Shown here: positions 55,088 to 63,948 of the stretch, piece after piece
How positions within the stretch are numbered: position 1 is the first letter of the stretch
Layout of the letters: each line of letters opens with the position of its first letter
Assembly: GCA_024398875.1 (NCBI GenBank)
Contig: JAKSIJ010000010.1
Coordinates: 35,088-99,087, forward strand
Direction of reading: 5' to 3'
Origin: Fibrobacter sp.
GTDB lineage: Bacteria > Fibrobacterota > Fibrobacteria > Fibrobacterales > Fibrobacteraceae
DNA length: 64,000 nucleotides
The notes under the pieces: model-generated
The model's input: the letters and a program-made list of their open reading frames with translations, nothing else
What the model was told of the DNA's origin: nothing
Databases searched by the model: none
Made by a program: the position numbers and the translations under genes

Positions 55088-56968
55088 TTAAGCTTCGGGT
55101 TTTACAATTTTCAGCAAGTTGTTCAACCGCCGGATGGAATCCTCGTAGCGGTTCTTTTCCCAATCGGCAAAGTTCTTGTCTACAGGATGGGCCTCAGCGT
55201 AGTCGTCAAAGATTTCACTCCCGCGGCGGATGTCTTTGTCTAACCCGTGAGCCACATTGTCAAACCAATCTTTTTCTAACTGGCGGAACCGTTTGATTAA
55301 ATCTTCCAAAGTTTCTGGGAGGGTGATGGCCCGTGCAATATCCTTGTTCAAATCACCATTCAAAAGTTTCCGCAGCTCACGCGGAGTCTGGCTTGCTGTG
55401 GAGGGGTCTTCTTCCACAAGGGTAATCAGCATGTTGAGCACATAGTGCTCCAGGTAGGCCTTGTAGGCCTGGATGGCGCTTTGTCGCACCCTTTCGCGCA
55501 TAAAGTTTTCGCCCAGGCCATCGATATGTTCCTTCGTATACAAATCGCGGACTTGTGTCACTTGTAGCCTGTTGAAGGCATCAAAAACATGCCGTACGGT
55601 ATTCGCGGAGAAAATACTGTAGAAGGAGTGGGGGACGATTCCTTTCCCGCGGACGGAATACTTGTAGGTGTTTCTGTCGATGGCGTATGCATTGCGGGAG
55701 TAGTTCCATGCGGGAACAATTTCGTTCAGCTTTGCAGGCACTCCCATCAACTGCGGGTCTCCGGGTCGAATTAGAGAGAAGGGGAACTTCAATCGCTGGG
55801 GGAGTGTCGTCACGCCACTGGCTATCAGGGTGTAGGGCGCCTCGCTGTAGTTGGCCGGGAACTTCACATTGACACCCAGCCCAAAGAACATCCCTTGTCC
55901 GGGCATCACTTCTTGGTCGGGCATGCGTCCCGTGTGGTTGCTTCCCACATTGGCTCCATATCCCAAGTTGCCACATCCATCGGGCCACAGAGCAGCGATG
56001 AGTAGTCCATGGTGGTGCATTTGCGTCATTGGGCCCACATAGCTGTTGTTCACTTCCGCTTCTTCAATGTGACAGCAGGGAGCGATGATGGAGGATTTGA
56101 TGATGGCCTTGCTCCCTACCTTGGTGCGGCTCATGAGGACAGAACCTTGGACTTCCGCTCCGGTATGGATGGTCACGCCTGGTTGCAGGTTGGAATTTTC
56201 CAAAATGACGGAATCGTAGACATGGCTGGATTCTTCCAGAGAGCTGAGAATGACGGAATTGCGAATTTTCGCGGTGCCTTCGATGCGGGCGTGTTCGCCA
56301 ATCCAGCTATTGCGAATAATGTTTGCGTTACTGACAACCGCACCCTTTCCGACAATTCCGAAGGGTAGGGAAACCTCGCTGCAGAATTGAGAAAGCTGTT
56401 CATCAAAAGCTTTTGCCACTTCGGGTTCGGCCTTGTGGAAGAGTTGCAGGTCCACCAAATCTGTTGTAATATCGGGGAACACCTGCACTTTCCGTCCGCC
56501 CATTTCATTCCCTACAGACATGGAGGTGCCAATCATGTAGCTCAGTTTTCCACTGGAGACCAGAGATCCCACATTCTGGATGACAGCGCCGCGACAAACT
56601 AGAATGTTACTCAGCAGGGCGACTTTGTAGACAAGCGCATTCTCAATGATGCAATTGTGGATGAGGCTATCATAGATTCCCGTAGGGAAGGATACGGAAC
56701 CCGGCAATAGCAGTGTGCCGTAAAAAGCGGGCAGGCGAACTTCGCCCATGAACACGCTGCGGTAAATGGCCTTAGGGTTAAAAGCAGGGTCGACTTGAAC
56801 GTGGCTCCAGTCCTCGCAGCGGTTCCCGTTACTTTCGAGAACATTGATTTCGGAATCTGTCAACGGACGGAACTTTCCGCCGGCGCTTTTTGCCGCCTTG
56901 AGAGTTTCGGCTGTGGAGGCCAAAACGCTATTCTTGAGGACCTTTTTTAACTTGAGCAGACGTTGCAT
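55088..56968 (-). CDS. DUF4954 protein with left-handed beta-helix repeats
   Basis: A 626-residue protein of family DUF4954, found in Fibrobacterota, Bacteroidota and spirochaetes. After the N-terminal KFRPLTDSEINVLESNGNRCEDW, a long hexapeptide-repeat region (about 70-400) has the I/V/L-spaced pattern of acyl- and nucleotidyltransferase beta-helices (LSNILVCRGAVIQNVGSLV, IRNSWIGEHARIEGTAKI). The C-terminal third is helical. The function is unknown, perhaps sugar nucleotide or lipid related. It heads the run with the peptidase and FISUMP genes. Confidence 0.85.
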   Translation of the reverse strand: MQRLLKLKKVLKNSVLASTAETLKAAKSAGGKFRPLTDSEINVLESNGNRCEDWSHVQVDPAFNPKAIYRSVFMGEVRLPAFYGTLLLPGSVSFPTGIYDSLIHNCIIENALVYKVALLSNILVCRGAVIQNVGSLVSSGKLSYMIGTSMSVGNEMGGRKVQVFPDITTDLVDLQLFHKAEPEVAKAFDEQLSQFCSEVSLPFGIVGKGAVVSNANIIRNSWIGEHARIEGTAKIRNSVILSSLEESSHVYDSVILENSNLQPGVTIHTGAEVQGSVLMSRTKVGSKAIIKSSIIAPCCHIEEAEVNNSYVGPMTQMHHHGLLIAALWPDGCGNLGYGANVGSNHTGRMPDQEVMPGQGMFFGLGVNVKFPANYSEAPYTLIASGVTTLPQRLKFPFSLIRPGDPQLMGVPAKLNEIVPAWNYSRNAYAIDRNTYKYSVRGKGIVPHSFYSIFSANTVRHVFDAFNRLQVTQVRDLYTKEHIDGLGENFMRERVRQSAIQAYKAYLEHYVLNMLITLVEEDPSTASQTPRELRKLLNGDLNKDIARAITLPETLEDLIKRFRQLEKDWFDNVAHGLDKDIRRGSEIFDDYAEAHPVDKNFADWEKNRYEDSIRRLNNLLKIVKPEA

Positions 56969-56996
56969 GCCCTAAAAATAGACTAAATTCTCTTTG

Positions 56997-57446
56997 ATGA
57001 TGAAGGAAACCCTCTTCAATTTGATTCGAAAAGGCCATTACAACATTTCTGTCTATACGGCAGAAATCTTCGAAAGGCGTTGTCAAGAAGAAATTATCCG
57101 CAGTGATGAGGATAAAAGTTCCTTTGTCTACCTGGAATTTGGCTTTGAATCCATTCGTGCCGCCCTGAAAACGGAAGAGGACAATGAGACTTTCTGGGGT
57201 TTGTTCCTTGCTGCCATTGTCAAAAATGGCCGTGGATGCGATTTGATAGGTTTTTTGGAAAACGAGACTGGCATTGGAATGCTCTTATTGGATTCCAAGA
57301 TTGAGGGCTGGATTCGGGTAAAAGGTCGTATAGAGCAAACGGCTAAGGCTGCAGGTTTTGACCGGATGGTGGAGGTTCTCACGAATTTGGTTAAACCTAT
57401 TGTTTATCCTGCTTGTGTTCAGGAGCCGCTAACTAGCGGAAATTAA
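56997..57446 (+). CDS. Small protein with GGDEF-like features, unknown function
   Basis: A 149-residue protein. The stretch NGRGCDLIGFLENETGIGMLLLDS resembles the core strand of diguanylate-cyclase-type domains (D-x-x-x-R-x-G-x-x-E-F-like), but the GGDEF signature itself is absent, so no cyclase activity is expected. The start is ATG 56997 or the next codon (also ATG); no ribosome-binding site is clear. It lies 3 bases upstream of a glycosyltransferase gene, so a joint role is likely. The assignment is tentative. Confidence 0.6.
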   Translation: MMKETLFNLIRKGHYNISVYTAEIFERRCQEEIIRSDEDKSSFVYLEFGFESIRAALKTEEDNETFWGLFLAAIVKNGRGCDLIGFLENETGIGMLLLDSKIEGWIRVKGRIEQTAKAAGFDRMVEVLTNLVKPIVYPACVQEPLTSGN

Positions 57447-57449
57447 AAA

Positions 57450-58727
57450 ATGAAGGTTCTGGTAATAGGGTCTGTATACCCTCGTTATCATGAAGATGCC
57501 GAGGTCCCTTGGCTTCGGGCTTCTATCGCTCATCTGAAAAAGGCTGGCGTAGACGTTCAACTTTTGGTTCCTGCATACAAAGGGCTTAAAAGTCACGAGA
57601 TTGATGGCGTGAAAGTCAACCGCTTCCGCTATGCGACTGCGAACATGGAGCATTTGACGGGGGAGGAAGGTGCTCCTAGTAAAATTGCGAACAATCCGCT
57701 GCTGCAGTTACTTGCCGTTCCCTATATTATCTCCGGTTTTTTCATGTGTCTCTCTATTTGCAGAAAATGGAAGCCGGATATTCTTCATGTTCATTGGCCT
57801 TTCCCTCATGCGTTTATTGCTCTTGGTGCTGCAAAACTATTTCGCATTCCCATGGTTCTCAATTTTCATGGGGCCGAGCTTTTGCTTATGCGGAAAAAGA
57901 AGTGGGTCCGTCCATTTCTCAAGTTTGCTATTTCCCAAGCGAAGGCCGTTTTTGCAAACAGTAGCTTTACCGCAGGTAAAATAAAGGCGCTTCGAAATGT
58001 GGATGTGGAGTGGAGTCCTTATGGAACGACGCTTGGCAAAGCGGATAATCTTGTTTCGGCTCACAGCATTACAGACAAATTCAAAATTCTTTTTGTAGGC
58101 CGCCATATTGAACGCAAGGGTATTTGCTATCTCATTGAAGCCGCAAAATATTTGCCAGCAGACCAGTTTGAAATCCGTATCGTTGGTGCTGGGGACTTGA
58201 CGGAAAAACTGAAAGCCCAGGCCGTTGAAATAAACCATTCCAATCGAGAGACCGAAGCAAATCTTCCGTTTTCGTGTCATTCTGAGCATAGCATCGAAGA
58301 TGCGAAGTCGAAGGATCTAGACATACTCCCAGCATCTATCATTTTTACAGGAAAACTTTCCTCCGCAGAATTGGAAAATGAATATCGCAATGCCAATGTC
58401 TTTGTGCTCCCCGCCATTGTAGATAGCAAGGGCGACACAGAAGGCTTAGGCGTTGTTCTCATCGAGGCAATGGAACTAGGCCTACCCATTGTGGCCAGTA
58501 ATGTAGGTGGCATTCCCGATGTTGTTGTAGATGGAGAAACAGGAATCCTTGTTCCTGAAAAAGATCCGAGAGCGCTTGCGGATGCGTTTAAGCGTTTGGC
58601 GGCCGACCCCGCCCTCGTTGAGAGGCTGTTAATGGGCGCCCGCAAGCGTATCGCAGAATGCTTCTCTTGGGACAAGATTGTTGAGCGACAAATTAAAGTG
58701 TATGAGAGAGTAATGACTCGCCATTAA
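57450..58727 (+). CDS. Glycosyltransferase family 4 protein with an inserted repeat
   Basis: GT4 enzymes transfer a sugar from a nucleotide donor, retaining configuration, often in polysaccharide synthesis. The 425-residue GT-B protein has VLVIGSVYPRYHEDAEVPWLR, HVHWPFPHAF, VLNFHGAELL, then the C-lobe VGRHIERKGICYLIEAA and the donor-site EGLGVVLIEAMELGLPIVASNVGG. Between the strand ending near residue 250 and IIFTGKLSS, about 35 extra residues occur; bases 58275-58318 of this insert match a dispersed intergenic-type repeat. The gene starts 3 bases after the GGDEF-like gene. Confidence 0.9.
   Translation: MKVLVIGSVYPRYHEDAEVPWLRASIAHLKKAGVDVQLLVPAYKGLKSHEIDGVKVNRFRYATANMEHLTGEEGAPSKIANNPLLQLLAVPYIISGFFMCLSICRKWKPDILHVHWPFPHAFIALGAAKLFRIPMVLNFHGAELLLMRKKKWVRPFLKFAISQAKAVFANSSFTAGKIKALRNVDVEWSPYGTTLGKADNLVSAHSITDKFKILFVGRHIERKGICYLIEAAKYLPADQFEIRIVGAGDLTEKLKAQAVEINHSNRETEANLPFSCHSEHSIEDAKSKDLDILPASIIFTGKLSSAELENEYRNANVFVLPAIVDSKGDTEGLGVVLIEAMELGLPIVASNVGGIPDVVVDGETGILVPEKDPRALADAFKRLAADPALVERLLMGARKRIAECFSWDKIVERQIKVYERVMTRH
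58275..58318 (+). repeat. Dispersed repeat-like sequence within the GT4 coding region
   Basis: TGTCATTCTGAGC followed by GAAG-type segments and AAGGATCT, including the small hairpin GCATC-GAA-GATGC. The pattern resembles the TGTCATTCTGAGC...GAAGGATC elements common between genes in several phyla. It is read in frame as residues 276-290 of the glycosyltransferase. Other copies were not seen in this window. Confidence 0.55.
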
Positions 58728-58736
58728 ATTTGTCTA

Positions 58737-60470
58737 TCAAGTTTGTTCTTTTTGGCTATTATCGTCTAATCCCTTCAAGTATTCTTCGACATTCAGGTAG
58801 TTGATTTCATCAATCACCCGTGAAGCACCGCGATAAATCACATTCTTGCTCAAAATGGTCCCGTAACGGAATTCCGTATCATTGCATTTTTTGACGTTTT
58901 TTAAGTGACGGTGCTGTTCTTTTGCTGCAACCTCGGAATGCTTAATTTCATAGATTTCGCAGGTTGCATTTTCAGGATTTGCAACCACCATGTCGAACTC
59001 GCCAACAGCAAACTGCAACTTAAATATACGGCAATTAGGTCGTGCCATTTTTGTTTCGAGCAGCACGATTTCTTCCATCATGCGGCCCTTGATTTCGTTC
59101 AGGATTCGTTGCACAAGGTTGTTACGTTCGGCTAGTGGAACATTTCGAAAAGCATTATCTTCCAAAAGCGATTCAATCAAAGCCTTTGCTTGAGCATAGC
59201 GAAGTCCAGGTTGAGAAATGGTGGTCATATGTTCTCGCTGATTGAAATCCCCAAGGTTTTCCAAATCAATGTCAACCGTCAAATCCAGCAAGTCAAGGTA
59301 TTCACGAATTTCCCGTACATGGTTCACATCCACCCGGTCCAAAATGTCCGTAGGGCGGAACCTGTCCCTGCGCAAATTCTTCGCCGACAAGCTCAAATCA
59401 CTTGAGCGAAAATCACGGGTCAGCACATCCAAGGTAAAACGATGATTGATGTCTTCTACAATGCGGTTGATGGCATTGGTCAGCTCACCCGCCTCGTACA
59501 GAGATTTCAACGAACGAAAGTGGCCTTCGTACTGGTAGCACTTCAGGGAATGCTGAATGTTCTTCGCGATGGCGCTGTCCACATACTCATTGGCGCTCTT
59601 CACATTCGCAAAAGTAAAACGGTCCTTATTGTATTCACGGCCGCCCATGCTCATGGTACCGCCGTATTGAATGTACTCGTCAATACCATTCAAGCCAAGA
59701 ACACGCTCAAATTCGCGATACGGAATAAATGTGGTATGCAACATTTCCGCACGGTCGTAAAGCTGTTCATCCTCGGAAAAAACAAAACCCAGAGAGTCTG
59801 TACCCGAAAGAACAATTTTCATGCCGCAGGAAGCGAACACATCTGCAAACAGGGCCGCCCCCTCGATGAAATCAGCGAGCATCGTCACCTCATCGATGAA
59901 CACATACTTGAAGCCCGCACCTTCCAGAATTTTAAGATCAGCATTCAGGTCCGCAAGACTGTTCCTTGAATTCACCTGGACAAAAGCCGCCTTCGCCAGG
60001 TCCCCAGGCGCCATCTCCCCAAACAGCTGGCGAATCAAAGTTGTCTTACCCGTGCGACGAAGCCCATACAGAATGAAAACACGGTCATTGCCAGGGCCAT
60101 AAATGTAATCACGCAGACGTTCAAAGCCATCGCGCTTTTTCCACTGCAGAACATTGGCCGAAAAATTCTTCAGGGTGACGCCAAGCTTCACATCCGTCTT
60201 GAACGACTGTCCCGCCACTCCATTCATCCCGGCAACAAGGACTCCATCCGCGAAATAAGCAGCCCCATTATCGCGAAGCAACAAGCCATTCGTAAGCGAC
60301 GCGGCAACCGACTTCGCCGCCTTGCGTTGTTCAATCTCTGCCAAAAGCGCCGACAGTTCCTCATCCTTCACGCGGCGGGAACGCTGCTTGCCATCTTCCA
60401 TCCACTGGTAATACGCATAACGCTTACCGTTGATGGTCTTGTAGGTGATTCCGCCGATGCTCTTCGCCAT
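58737..60470 (-). CDS. ATPase of the archaeal-ATPase/DUF234-like family with nuclease-fold C-terminus
   Basis: A 577-residue protein of unknown role. The N-terminus (residues 1-50) is a small basic domain (ITYKTINGKRYAYYQW). A P-loop ATPase follows, with Walker A GLRRTGKTT (136-144) and Walker B YVFIDEVTML, and a later LSGTDSLGFVF sensor region. The C-terminal ~100 residues have a PD-(D/E)xK-like pattern, GEFDMVVANPENATCEIYEIKHS, as in DUF4143/DUF234-type ATPases. Such genes are accessory and numerous in Bacteroidota and relatives; their targets are mostly unknown. It is preceded by a three-octamer site and followed, convergently, by the GT4 gene. Confidence 0.85.
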   Translation of the reverse strand: MAKSIGGITYKTINGKRYAYYQWMEDGKQRSRRVKDEELSALLAEIEQRKAAKSVAASLTNGLLLRDNGAAYFADGVLVAGMNGVAGQSFKTDVKLGVTLKNFSANVLQWKKRDGFERLRDYIYGPGNDRVFILYGLRRTGKTTLIRQLFGEMAPGDLAKAAFVQVNSRNSLADLNADLKILEGAGFKYVFIDEVTMLADFIEGAALFADVFASCGMKIVLSGTDSLGFVFSEDEQLYDRAEMLHTTFIPYREFERVLGLNGIDEYIQYGGTMSMGGREYNKDRFTFANVKSANEYVDSAIAKNIQHSLKCYQYEGHFRSLKSLYEAGELTNAINRIVEDINHRFTLDVLTRDFRSSDLSLSAKNLRRDRFRPTDILDRVDVNHVREIREYLDLLDLTVDIDLENLGDFNQREHMTTISQPGLRYAQAKALIESLLEDNAFRNVPLAERNNLVQRILNEIKGRMMEEIVLLETKMARPNCRIFKLQFAVGEFDMVVANPENATCEIYEIKHSEVAAKEQHRHLKNVKKCNDTEFRYGTILSKNVIYRGASRVIDEINYLNVEEYLKGLDDNSQKEQT

Positions 60471-60500
60471 AATGTTACGTCCCTTTGTGATTTATTACGT

Positions 60501-60531
60501 TTTAACTTAAAGTTTAACTTATTAAGTTAAA
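60501..60531. promoter_or_regulatory. Three-octamer operator-like site upstream of the ATPase gene
   Basis: TTTAACTT occurs at 60501-60508 and 60513-60520, and its reverse complement AAGTTAAA at 60524-60531. The second and third form a perfect inverted repeat with a 3-base centre. The site is 31-61 bases upstream of the ATPase start on the minus strand and about 95 bases ahead of the small lipoprotein on the plus strand, where it may control either or both. Confidence 0.6.
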
Positions 60532-60625
60532 AGTGGCAAGGGGGGGGGATACTTTATCGAACAAAAAAATTACTTGCAAAAAAGATTATATTACATAGTA
60601 GGGCGAATAAAAATATGAGGGATTT

Positions 60626-60826
60626 ATGAAAAGAAATGTCGTTCTTATAGGTTTTCTGCTTTTATTATCAGCATGCGCTGTTGCTGGCTGGCACAAGCAG
60701 GGTGTTTCTGATTATGAAGCTGAAAATGCTCTTGCCCAGTGTGAGTATGAGGCTGGCATAAATCATGTAGACAGAGGAGATTTTATCAGTAACTGTATGA
60801 AGAGACAAGGCTTTCGTTGGTACTAG
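60626..60826 (+). CDS. Small lipoprotein, unknown function
   Basis: A 66-residue protein with a lipoprotein signal (GFLLLLSAC) giving a mature chain of about 48 residues with two further cysteines (QCEYEAG, SNCMKRQGF). GAGGGA lies before the ATG. It is followed after 27 bases by another lipoprotein gene. No family was recognised. Confidence 0.7.
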   Translation: MKRNVVLIGFLLLLSACAVAGWHKQGVSDYEAENALAQCEYEAGINHVDRGDFISNCMKRQGFRWY

Positions 60827-60853
60827 TTGCAAAACACCTTGTGGGTTTGATGT

Positions 60854-62179
60854 ATGCAATTGAGTGAGAAATACCTAATCGCATTAATAACATTTTTCTA
60901 TGCGTTATCTCTTATTGCCTGTTCAGGCGAAAATGGCGTTGATGGTGTAGATGGTCAAGATGGGAAGGATGGTAAAGATGCTCGAGAGGTAAATATAGAT
61001 TCTCTTTCAAAGCGTCTCTATAGCGAGATAGTAGATGATGTCCTTGATTCACTACATGAAGAAGGAAATGGTAATGGTTCATCTATGGCAGAGAGTCTAA
61101 ATGTGACTCTGAATACCCATAAGGATGATATTTATCTTGCATTTGCGAATCAATACCCTCTTATGTACAAAGATTACAAGAGTTCCTCGGGAAATATAAT
61201 TCCTGTTCCAGTATCGGTTAAGGTGCATTATAATTGTGCTGCTTCGGAAGGCTTCTCCTATGGAGGCACACTTTATGATGAAAAATCGCGCAATTTAAAT
61301 TTAAAGATTAATCTTCCATGTAATTCAAAAAATGTTGTTGTTCGCGCTTGGATTCCAGAGTATACGGATACTTCAAGCGTGACAAAACTGGTAGAGCCGC
61401 GTTTTTCGGAAATAATTTCTCCAACACTTCTTTTTAATAAAAAAGCATATTCAGATATTAAATCCCCTGTTCAGGTGCATATTGAAATTCGTGCGTATGT
61501 TCTTGAAAATGAAGCAGAAGTTCTCATTTATTCTTCATCTGAATATACAACACTCCATCCTGTTCAAGAAAATGGTGCTGAATATGCCAATGTAGCCAAT
61601 CGTCATTGGTGGTATGGCGTATGGGTTACGCCAGGAATGGATTCTATAAGTACAATCTTGGCAGAAGTGTCTGAAAAACTTCCCAATAACACATTGAAGG
61701 TTTATCAGAAATATGCAGAAGACGAAACTATGGCGATGAGTTCCTCTCGTGTTGTAAAGGCAATTTTTGAAGTTCTTCAAAAGCGAGAAATTCATTACGT
61801 ACAAAATGAATATTCAGGTGGTACCGGGCAGAAAATAAAGTATCCTGTAGAAATTTTACGTGAACGCCAGGGCTTGTGTATAGAAACGACTGTATTGTTT
61901 GCTTCGATTCTTGAGGCCGTAGGTTTTCAAGTATTTATTGTTCACGTCCCAGAACACGCATTTGTGGGTTGGCGGACTGATGAGGATTCAAATATCCTAG
62001 ATTTCGTTGAAACGACGCTTGTGGGCTATTCTACTGTAAGTTATGAGTATGCAAACAGTATTGGAATAGAAAAATTTAGTGAGCAAAAGGAGTTGGGCAA
62101 TTTTGAAAGCGGCGAGTCAGAGTTGATTGATTTGGAAGAGATCCGCGATTACGGGATAATGCCTAATGATATTTCCTAA
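60854..62179 (+). CDS. Lipoprotein with collagen-like stretch and transglutaminase-like domain
   Basis: A 441-residue lipoprotein (lipobox LIAC), then Gly-x-Asp triplets (GENGVDGVDGQDGKDGKDA, residues ~25-43), a beta-rich region, and near the end a transglutaminase-like core. The candidate triad is Cys342 in QGLCIETTVLFASIL, His368 in PEHAFVGW and Asp383 in ILDFVETT, spaced as in cysteine transglutaminase-like peptidases. It may act on peptides or cross-links at the cell surface. It probably shares a transcript with the small lipoprotein before it. Confidence 0.8.
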   Translation: MQLSEKYLIALITFFYALSLIACSGENGVDGVDGQDGKDGKDAREVNIDSLSKRLYSEIVDDVLDSLHEEGNGNGSSMAESLNVTLNTHKDDIYLAFANQYPLMYKDYKSSSGNIIPVPVSVKVHYNCAASEGFSYGGTLYDEKSRNLNLKINLPCNSKNVVVRAWIPEYTDTSSVTKLVEPRFSEIISPTLLFNKKAYSDIKSPVQVHIEIRAYVLENEAEVLIYSSSEYTTLHPVQENGAEYANVANRHWWYGVWVTPGMDSISTILAEVSEKLPNNTLKVYQKYAEDETMAMSSSRVVKAIFEVLQKREIHYVQNEYSGGTGQKIKYPVEILRERQGLCIETTVLFASILEAVGFQVFIVHVPEHAFVGWRTDEDSNILDFVETTLVGYSTVSYEYANSIGIEKFSEQKELGNFESGESELIDLEEIRDYGIMPNDIS

Positions 62180-62288
62180 AAAGAAGAGCGTCTGTGATTT
62201 GCTGAAGTAGGGGGGAATAATTACGCAAAATGCTAAATTTATTCTAACAAATTTGCCTTTTTAAGACAAGCATTGTATATTGCGCGCC

Positions 62289-63731
62289 ATGAATTTCTCT
62301 TTTGCTTTACGCATTTGTTTGCGCCCGATACCTCTCGATTTGCTTTCCCAGCGTTTGTTGCTATGGGAAGATTTTCTTAGCGATTTTTTTGACGTTAATT
62401 CCGTACCCATTCACAAAAGGAATATCGCCTCTGGCGGAGCCCTAGCCAATGCATCTCTGGAAATCTTTAAAGATGATGCGACCGATCGCCCATTCCTGCT
62501 AGGTTACGAAAACACCTTGATTTTATATGAGGAGGGCTATGCCAAAGTAAGCATCGCTATGCGGCTTGCAGAAGATAAATACGATGGTGAGGTGTATGTC
62601 TCTCTTTCGAATGCTCCTGACAATGCCCTTCGGAAAAAAGATTTCTTTTCTTTGTGGAAGTTCGTGGAAGAAGTTTCCGCGTCTAAACCGGGAATGCTTC
62701 GGGTAGTTCCAAAACCAATCGGGGGCGTCCTTGTAAACCAGTCCTCAGTGCGTTGGTTCCGCAAGGTTATGGATAGAAAAAATGATTCCATATCTTTTCG
62801 CACCCTTGATTTCACGCCTGTCCTAAAGACATTGATTTCTGATGCAAAGGTGACGGTAAAAAAAGTAAATGATGTGGAAAAGCCAAAAGAGCCCAAGGCG
62901 GAGAATCCGCAGAAGACGATTGAGGAATTGGAATCCCGGCTGGAGGAATACCGAGCAGAAATTGAGCGCCTTTCTGTTGAACTGGAAGAAATGGGAAGGG
63001 AAAAAAGGGAACTTCAGAGGAGCAATAAATATATCAGTAGATATCTGGATGATGTTAAAGAAAAGAATGAAAAACTGAAACAACGGGTTTATAATGCGGA
63101 AACGCGTGCGAAAGAGGCCGCAAGCGGGGAAACCAAGGAATTTTGCGATTATTTTGACCGCGAAATTAAGAGAATGGAAGCAGAGAATGCGGAAAAATCG
63201 CGCCAGATAACGGATTTAGAGGCTGTTTGTGCCGAAAAGGAATCAAAACTTGAATCCTTGAAGGGACAACTGGGCAAGTTGCGGGGTGGCAGTGCGTCTG
63301 GCTTTTTTGCCGTTCCTTCCGACGAACAGGAAAAGTTTGCAGGCGAATTTGGCATAGCCATATTCAGTGCCCTACATAAGGCCATTGAAAAGACTCCCAC
63401 GAAAGCCAACAGTTATAGCAATCGGACCGTAGATGTTTGGGAATCCATTATCAAAGCGAATCCCGCTATGGAAGCGGATTATCTGGAGTATAGGGAAAAC
63501 AAGGATGCCCTATTGAATGCCATAAAAACAGGTAGCCTTGAACATAACATGAATTTGTTAAAGTCGTTCAATTTAAGTGCCGAACGTTATGGAAATAATC
63601 ATTGGAAAATAAGGTTTCTGGATGGGGATGAACGCTATACAGGGTGTGTGGCGTCTACCCCTAGCGAGTGTGAGTCTGGCCCCTCAAATTGTGCAAAAGA
63701 TTTGAGAAATGCCTTCCTGTTTCCGACATAG
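62289..63731 (+). CDS. Unrecognised coiled-coil protein
   Basis: A 480-residue protein that I could not place in a family. ATG 62289 was chosen over TTG 62280. Residues ~1-195 form a globular region with no signal peptide. About 200-340 is a coiled coil (IEELESRLEEYRAEIERL, long Glu/Lys/Arg heptads). The C-terminal ~140 residues form a second globular domain with EKFAGEFGIAIFSALHKAI and, near the end, HWKIRFLDGDERY and the motif TPSECESGPSNCAKDLRN. It is cytoplasmic by appearance. No neighbour follows in the window, so its operon context is unclear. Confidence 0.72.
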   Translation: MNFSFALRICLRPIPLDLLSQRLLLWEDFLSDFFDVNSVPIHKRNIASGGALANASLEIFKDDATDRPFLLGYENTLILYEEGYAKVSIAMRLAEDKYDGEVYVSLSNAPDNALRKKDFFSLWKFVEEVSASKPGMLRVVPKPIGGVLVNQSSVRWFRKVMDRKNDSISFRTLDFTPVLKTLISDAKVTVKKVNDVEKPKEPKAENPQKTIEELESRLEEYRAEIERLSVELEEMGREKRELQRSNKYISRYLDDVKEKNEKLKQRVYNAETRAKEAASGETKEFCDYFDREIKRMEAENAEKSRQITDLEAVCAEKESKLESLKGQLGKLRGGSASGFFAVPSDEQEKFAGEFGIAIFSALHKAIEKTPTKANSYSNRTVDVWESIIKANPAMEADYLEYRENKDALLNAIKTGSLEHNMNLLKSFNLSAERYGNNHWKIRFLDGDERYTGCVASTPSECESGPSNCAKDLRNAFLFPT

Positions 63732-63948
63732 GAATGTACGCTATCGTCCTTATTTTTCTAAAATTCTGCATTTTTCATAGGAATAAAGGAGAAACAGTTG
63801 TACTTTTCATAGGAAAAATGTTAATGATCTTCTTTTCTAATTTCCTCTGCAATAAGTCTACCTGTCTTGTGGATAAGCATTTTTTGTTTCGTGGTTAGGA
63901 ATTCTGAAAATGGATTTTGAGGGAGGTTGTTGAATACAATTTTTTGGC
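63732..63948. other. Gene-free stretch at the window end
   Basis: No convincing gene was seen. A 69-residue open frame (63689-63898) overlaps the end of the coiled-coil gene and has no recognisable start site, domain or homology. The composition is AT-rich. Confidence 0.5.

Noticed and set aside
60540..60548. Run of nine G as a phase-variation switch.
   Set aside because: It lies between genes, about 70-80 bases from either start, with no visible promoter spacing role; only comparison of isolates could support it.
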